Source: Chryseobacterium fluminis
Lineage (GTDB): Bacteria > Bacteroidota > Bacteroidia > Flavobacteriales > Weeksellaceae
NCBI RefSeq assembly: GCF_026314945.1
Contig: NZ_CP111121.1
Location: 3,844,001-3,908,000 of the forward strand
Direction: 5' to 3'
Length of the DNA: 64,000 nt
The notes beneath the pieces were generated by a model, which saw only the letters and a program-made list of their open reading frames with translations, was not told the origin of the DNA and did no database searches. Made by a program: the position numbers and the translations under genes. Positions 59,241 to 64,000 of the stretch are shown here, piece by piece. Numbering within the stretch: position 1 is the first letter of the stretch; each line of letters opens with the position of its first letter.

Positions 59241-61649
59241 ATGGAAGAAAAAATATTTAAATATTCTGTAAGTAAAAGAATATTCAACAAAAAATTGGAG
59301 GATGGTCAGTTTAAAACCATATATAATTCAATGATTCCGATAAAATCAACAATAGAAGACTTTTCGAAATTAATTTTAAAGCCGGAGGCACACAGTTGGT
59401 GTGGTGGTACATTTTCAGGATTAATAAGTGATAATAACTGGATTGAATCTTCAATCATTGGGATGGATTTTGATAAAGGAGAAATCACTTTGGAAGATGT
59501 GTATTTAAAATTTAGAGAATTTGATATTATTCCAAATTTGCATTATGATACTTTCAGTAGTTCCGAACAACTACATAAATTCAGAGTTGTTCTCTTTTTT
59601 GATAGTCCGATTAAATGTATAAAGATGTACACAAAAATAATGAGAACTTTGGAAAAGTTATTCTCCACGGATCCCAGCTGTAAAAATCCTTCCCGAATTT
59701 TCTATGGTGGAACCAATGTTCATATAAAAAATAAAATTCCTCTTTCTCTAGAATATTTTATTCAATTTATAGATATCAATACAATTGCCAGAGATAATAA
59801 TCTTACCAGAAGTACTATTGATACTAGTTCAATTGATGCTAATTTTTGTAAATCCTTATATACTAATAATAAGAATGTACATTTTTTAGCATCACATAAT
59901 AAATTAAATTGTACTTCTATGGCAGGGGAACAAGTAATTGATTGGAATCAGGCGTGTGAAAAAATAAAAATCTTAAATGATTTCAATACCGGAGAATGGT
60001 TACATCATCAGGAATTATTTGGATTGGCGACCAATCTAATGTATATGAGAGGGGGATTAAAGAAAATGAAATCAATCATGAATAAATTTAACAAATCTGG
60101 TGAAACGGAATATTCCAAAAATAACTTTGCCATATTACCTTATGTAAAACTTAAAGAATATAATCCGATTCCAGTTCATAGGTTTTCATCCCATCAGGAA
60201 GATCAGGAGATTCATGATATTATAACCAAAGTTCGCAATATCCGGGGACATATCGAGGTCATAACACCGGTACAGAATATAAGTCTCAAAGAGGCGGAGG
60301 AAAAAATGATTTCAAAATTCAATGAGGTTATTTCAAATGATGAAACCGGTATAACCTATATTTTCTCACTGCCAACCGCTATTGGTAAAACCCGGTTGCT
60401 TGAAAATGTGGAAAAATGTATTGTTGCCTTACCGACCAATCATTTGAAAAATGAAATAATGGAAAGAATGAATGTTTCGTATACTTATTCACCGGATTCG
60501 ATTCAATTTAATGACCCCTTTCTTAATAAAAAAATTGAATATTTTTATCAGATCGGATTACCGAAAAAATCAATGAAAATCATACGAAATATTGCAGAAG
60601 GAAAATATTCATCCAACAAGGAAGATGTACAGTTGGCAATAGATTACTGTCATCAACTTGACCTGTGTGATAATCCAGACATAACCGTTTTATCAACACA
60701 CAAAAGAATAATCAATTCTGATTCTCTTTTGCACAATACCGTAATTTTTGATGAAGATCCTCTAAATACATTAATTGAAATAAAAACAACTTCAGTCAAA
60801 GATATAGTTGGAGTGCAGTATCTCTATACACCTTTAAAATCGGTAACAGACCACCTTTTAGGTCTTAAAGAGGGAATTTATGAAACCCCATTATTTAATA
60901 TAGATGAGGATGATTTATTTAAATTTATTGATGATAAAAGAATATTGGAAACCAATGTGTTTGATTTCCTCAACAGTAAATTCTTTATCAGACATGAAGA
61001 TTCTATTCATTATATTATGAAAAAGGAATTATCGGAAAACACAAAGAATATTATCCTTTCAGCGACCATTCCAATTGATTTTTATAAAAAACTTTATCCA
61101 AATATTGAATTTGAATCTATTAACATAAGAAATGTGGAACAGGTTGGAAAGGTAGTCCAATATACCGGACGTTCATGTTCAAGAAGTGGTCTGGAAAGAT
61201 ATGGGAAGAGCATAAGTGACGAAGTTGGTGATAAAACAGTCATTACATTTCAAAGACTCAAAGAATTATTTAATAATCCAACACAAGATATCCATTTTGG
61301 GAACTGTTCCGGATACGATTATCTTAGTGGTAAAGACTTGACCGTTGTTGGAACACCACACCGAAACAATATTGAATATTTTCTTCTTGCCAAATTAATG
61401 GGAGTAAAATTCGATTACTTCAACTCACCGTTCCGGTATCAAAAAATTGAATACAATGGGTTCAAATTTATGTTCAATACATTTGATAATGAAGAATTAA
61501 GGAACATTCAAATTCCCTTAATAGAATCAGATTTAATACAGGCAGTTGGAAGGGCAAGAACTTTAAGAAATGAATGTATAGCAGAGGTTTATTCCGGACT
61601 TCCATTATCAATATCTGACGAATTTATCATCAAAAAGAAATCTGCGTAA
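59241..61649 (+). CDS. replication protein: primase-polymerase-like domain fused to SF2 helicase
   Basis: 802 residues. The N-terminal 170 residues show a primase-polymerase (AEP)-like order: GMDFDKGE (about 73), FSSSEQLHKFRVVLFFDSP (about 108-125) and PSRIFYGGTN (about 150). The rest is an SF2-type motor: IFSLPTAIGKTRLLENVEKC (motif I, about 377, with a Pro where Gly is usual), NTVIFDEDPLNT (Walker B, about 503), NIILSATIPIDF (motif III, about 607) and LIQAVGRARTL (motif VI, about 767). It is the likely replication initiator of the element. AEP reading is inferred; the helicase reading is firm. A terminator follows. Confidence 0.75.
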   Translation: MEEKIFKYSVSKRIFNKKLEDGQFKTIYNSMIPIKSTIEDFSKLILKPEAHSWCGGTFSGLISDNNWIESSIIGMDFDKGEITLEDVYLKFREFDIIPNLHYDTFSSSEQLHKFRVVLFFDSPIKCIKMYTKIMRTLEKLFSTDPSCKNPSRIFYGGTNVHIKNKIPLSLEYFIQFIDINTIARDNNLTRSTIDTSSIDANFCKSLYTNNKNVHFLASHNKLNCTSMAGEQVIDWNQACEKIKILNDFNTGEWLHHQELFGLATNLMYMRGGLKKMKSIMNKFNKSGETEYSKNNFAILPYVKLKEYNPIPVHRFSSHQEDQEIHDIITKVRNIRGHIEVITPVQNISLKEAEEKMISKFNEVISNDETGITYIFSLPTAIGKTRLLENVEKCIVALPTNHLKNEIMERMNVSYTYSPDSIQFNDPFLNKKIEYFYQIGLPKKSMKIIRNIAEGKYSSNKEDVQLAIDYCHQLDLCDNPDITVLSTHKRIINSDSLLHNTVIFDEDPLNTLIEIKTTSVKDIVGVQYLYTPLKSVTDHLLGLKEGIYETPLFNIDEDDLFKFIDDKRILETNVFDFLNSKFFIRHEDSIHYIMKKELSENTKNIILSATIPIDFYKKLYPNIEFESINIRNVEQVGKVVQYTGRSCSRSGLERYGKSISDEVGDKTVITFQRLKELFNNPTQDIHFGNCSGYDYLSGKDLTVVGTPHRNNIEYFLLAKLMGVKFDYFNSPFRYQKIEYNGFKFMFNTFDNEELRNIQIPLIESDLIQAVGRARTLRNECIAEVYSGLPLSISDEFIIKKKSA

Positions 61650-61716
61650 TCATTAAAAGTCCAATTTAAGATACAAAATGTAAGTTTAAATTTGCAACTT
61701 TCATGTAGTTAATCAT

Positions 61717-61752
61717 AAATCACCTACCTGGAATAGTAGGTGATTTTTTTTT
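61717..61752 (+). terminator. terminator after the primase-helicase gene
   Basis: AAATCACCTAC and GTAGGTGATTT form an 11-bp stem with an 8-base loop and are followed by a run of T residues. It lies between convergent genes. Confidence 0.85.
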
Positions 61753-61785
61753 GACCTATTTTAATAGGTTAATTCGATTTATTAA

Positions 61786-62925
61786 TTATTTATTGGAAAA
61801 AATTGGTAAAAGGCTCTTAAGATTGCTTGAATTCTCAGAAGGTAGAATTGGTTGAGAAGTTGTAGGGGGATTAATTACATTTACCAAATCATTGATTGAT
61901 AGCCACTCTTCGTATTTTAAATTATACGCTTTGTTTGGTATCGAAATATACTTTGAATCTTCTGATCGAAAAGCATATGCTGCATTTGCTGTGAATACAG
62001 ATGCTATGGCAGCGTTTCCTTCTGTATTTATTTTTACACCTGACGTAACCGAAAATATTCCACTTTCTATCACATCAAAATTTCTCAAAAGGTAGATTTT
62101 ATCTGAACTTTTTTGAAGTTTAAGTTTGTTGACTAATGCTTTTTTTCCATTATTATCTAAATCGTTTATAAGTTCAGAAAAACTCGTATTGCTCATTACT
62201 GGATAGTACGAAATATCCCATTTTACATGATGTAAATCGGAATTTGACATTAAAGCTTCAACACTCCCATAGATAGGTATTGAAACTTTCAAACTAGACA
62301 CGGTACTTTTGTCAGTTACAGAACTTTCTTTCAAAACAGATGGTTGTGAATAAATAATAGAAAGACTTTTTAACGGAATTATATCACGAATTACTAGCTT
62401 ACCATTTTCCATACTACCAATAACAAGCCCTCCTAATTGTTTTTCGACATCAATTAATCTTATTAGTTCAGTCTTAGAATCAAACTTAAGATTTGTTCCG
62501 ATTGATAAGAGTCGTTCCTTGTTCTCAGTCCCATTATATAATTGTAATCCGCTTAAAGAAATTATTTGGTTTACATCATTTTTTGAATTTGGTATTGCAA
62601 TGGGATCCAAATTATACTTTACATTTGATTCTGATGGACTATATTTAATTTTGATATTACCTCCCTTGTAAGCTAATGTAGTTATTGCCAGTTCACTGGG
62701 TGTAACACTTTTGATGAGTGGGTCAGAATTAGTTGTGGTAGTAGTTGCTTTAGCTACCATTTTAGATTCATTAACTTTTAGTTTCCCCTTGTCATCGTAC
62801 GACTCAATAAATATAGTAATATCAGTCGTAATATAATTTTTGACAGTCAAAACTGCTTTGTTCTGTGCAAATATTGGTGATGTAACACAGAATAATAGTG
62901 CAAATAAGATCACTCTTGTTTTCAT
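61786..62925 (-). CDS. exported protein of unknown function
   Basis: 379 residues. Signal peptide MKTRVILFALLFCVTSPIFA then Q. The mature part is Ser/Thr/Asn-rich and beta-strand-rich (SLKVSIPIYGSVEALMSNSD, KWDISYYPVMSNTSFSELIN). No domain was recognised and no C-terminal T9SS signature is visible; it ends SLLPIFSNK. Convergent with the primase-helicase gene and probably cargo of the element. It could be an envelope or surface-exclusion factor but nothing in the sequence shows this. Confidence 0.55.
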   Translation of the reverse strand: MKTRVILFALLFCVTSPIFAQNKAVLTVKNYITTDITIFIESYDDKGKLKVNESKMVAKATTTTTNSDPLIKSVTPSELAITTLAYKGGNIKIKYSPSESNVKYNLDPIAIPNSKNDVNQIISLSGLQLYNGTENKERLLSIGTNLKFDSKTELIRLIDVEKQLGGLVIGSMENGKLVIRDIIPLKSLSIIYSQPSVLKESSVTDKSTVSSLKVSIPIYGSVEALMSNSDLHHVKWDISYYPVMSNTSFSELINDLDNNGKKALVNKLKLQKSSDKIYLLRNFDVIESGIFSVTSGVKINTEGNAAIASVFTANAAYAFRSEDSKYISIPNKAYNLKYEEWLSINDLVNVINPPTTSQPILPSENSSNLKSLLPIFSNK

Positions 62926-63333
62926 GTAATTAAATTTTATGGTTATAGTTATGTAAATTTAAGTGATATTTATGAAAAATAAAATAATAACTTATTAAAT
63001 TATCAAATGATTAAAAATCATTTACAAGTCATTGTTTAGATTCAACTATTTGTGGCGTTTACCATAAAGTGTTCATTACTAATAATGAACAATTATTTGC
63101 TAACATATCAACATTAGTTATTGGAATAATTTTTAGGAAATTTTCTTACAGAACTCAAATACAATTATCACCAGAACTTTTTCAAAAAATATGATTATAT
63201 TTTATCGGTAATTTATCATACATAATATAGTGTACAATAGTATATCCTATAAGTAAACTATTGAAAAGTTATCTGTAAATATCGTATGATTTTCAAGAGG
63301 AAAATTCGAGATTAAAAAAATAACGTAATTATC

Positions 63334-63487
63334 AAAAGTCCAATTTTTAGACAAAAAAATGGAAAAATTTTATTTTTATTTTGGGGTCTATTTTTTTAAG
63401 CAAAATTTTTTCCGGTTTAAATTTAAATCTTGCAAAGTCAGTTTTCTGAACAAAAAAAACGAAAAATTTTATTTTTAAAAATGGGTT
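63334..63487 (+). repeat. two imperfect direct repeats about 99 bases apart
   Basis: Each unit starts AAAGTC, passes through an ACAAAAAAA tract, and contains the identical 16-mer GAAAAATTTTATTTTT (63362-63377 and 63461-63476). A third, shorter copy of the start (AAAAGTCCAATTTA) is at 61655-61668. Confidence 0.6.
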
Positions 63488-63588
63488 TTAAAAAAATCTC
63501 AAAGTAATAAACCTAAGACTACGTATACACATTCGAGCTTGGTTTTTCAAGGTTCTATACACCCACAGGGGCAAGGGGGGATTTGATA

Positions 63589-63604
63589 CCCCGGGCTCCC
63601 GGGG
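63589..63604. repeat. GC-rich perfect hairpin in an AT-rich region
   Basis: CCCCGGG and CCCGGGG pair around CT, preceded by ACCCACAGGGGCAAGGGGGG. The local base composition is far from that of the surroundings. Candidate nick or replication site; not proven. Confidence 0.5.
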
Positions 63605-63903
63605 GCTATAGTAAATTTGATATATCCTGAAAAAAGAAATATTGCCCAAACGAGTAAAAATAAATTTTCTATCCGGAGATACAGCGGTTACATGCGCAAT
63701 TACAGCTAGAGACTTCTACAGGATTTGCGCTAAAGATTATTTTGCTCTTCAGTTTACTGCAGTCACCGAGGGACCTTGAGAGCTTAATTTTATTTTGCTC
63801 TCCAACTATAAAAACCAAACTCCATTCCTGATCAACAGCATGTGATTATTATTTTGCATATTTCTGCGGTAATAAAATTTAAAACAAAAACTAAATCTAT
63901 TTT

Positions 63904-63923
63904 AAACGCTAAATAGTGCTAAA
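63904..63923. promoter_or_regulatory. second phased YGCTAAA site
   Basis: AAACGCTAAATAGTGCTAAA matches 18 of 20 bases with 59126-59145 and keeps the 10-base phasing. A single CGCTAAA is also present at 63728-63734. Confidence 0.45.
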
Positions 63924-64000
63924 AGCGTAGGCAGAACGGCGATTTCGCTGTAAATTTAATTCAGATTTTAAATTACCACAAAATGAGAGTTAAATATAAT

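Larger units (their letters stand above)
62926..64000. other. noncoding, repeat-rich right end of the window
   Basis: No complete gene. It holds imperfect direct repeats (63334-63385 and 63434-63487), a GC-rich hairpin at 63589-63604, a start-less open frame on the minus strand (63669-63845) and the YGCTAAA pair at 63904-63923. An ATG at 63983 in ACAAAATGAGAGTTAAATAT may begin a gene running off the edge. Confidence 0.6.

Noticed and set aside
1..64000. CRISPR array or rRNA genes
   Set aside because: No regular 25-40 base repeats with unique spacers and no rRNA-like sequence were found by eye; the tandem repeats in the nuo spacers are too short and degenerate to be CRISPR.
63983..64000. Start of a gene at the right edge (MRVKYN)
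   Set aside because: Only six codons are visible; it is mentioned under the noncoding region but not called.

Overview
The window looks like the chromosome of a Bacteroidota bacterium of the Flavobacteriia, most like Chryseobacterium or a relative in the Weeksellaceae. Evidence: a complete 14-gene complex I operon in the order A to N with a short NuoG, a type IX secretion C-terminal sorting domain, DUF349 and GAF proteins typical of the group, few Shine-Dalgarno sequences, and several TAnnTTTG minus-7 promoter boxes. Genus is inferred from general resemblance; no search was run.

Layout. 1-10.6 kb: housekeeping and membrane genes (end of mazG, FUSC transporter, lipoprotein, a 1238-residue metallophosphoesterase/outer-membrane barrel fusion, an HD phosphohydrolase fused to a Pycsar-effector-like membrane domain, a bestrophin, a large GAF protein). 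10.6-13.8 kb: a small decayed accessory patch holding an IS256-family remnant with one terminal inverted repeat, a frameshifted toxin-like C-terminal domain coupled by an ATGA overlap to a likely immunity gene, and a second broken toxin/immunity-like set. 13.8-28.3 kb: the nuo operon on the minus strand (transcribed A to N), interrupted by an outer-membrane barrel gene between nuoF and nuoG and by a one-base frameshift in nuoH; its spacers carry degenerate repeats. 28.3-40.6 kb: ordinary core genes (GNAT, YugP-type protease, multipass membrane protein, YigZ, ribD, DUF349, aroE, secreted endonuclease I, LolC/E permease, rbfA, methylmalonyl-CoA epimerase) plus three small genes, one of them a bacteriocin-like Cys-containing peptide.

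40.7-64 kb: an A+T-rich integrative element that appears to begin at a tRNA(CAT) gene and run off the right edge. Its left half is a defence cargo: McrBC, then HsdR-HsdM-HsdS with a Panacea-like domain fused to HsdS, an FRG-domain protein, and two unrecognised proteins. The right half is the mobility and maintenance module: tyrosine recombinase, HTH excisionase-like protein, ParB-methyltransferase fusion, a Cys4 protein, a primase-like/SF2-helicase fusion, an exported protein, and about 1 kb of noncoding DNA with direct repeats, a GC-rich hairpin and 10-bp-phased YGCTAAA motifs that also occur upstream of the primase-helicase gene.

The best candidates for something undescribed are the FRG/484-aa/102-aa trio behind the HsdS-Panacea fusion, the chromosomal HD-PycTM protein without a neighbouring cyclase, the phosphoesterase/kinase-like/barrel fusion, and the replication module with its shared phased repeats.
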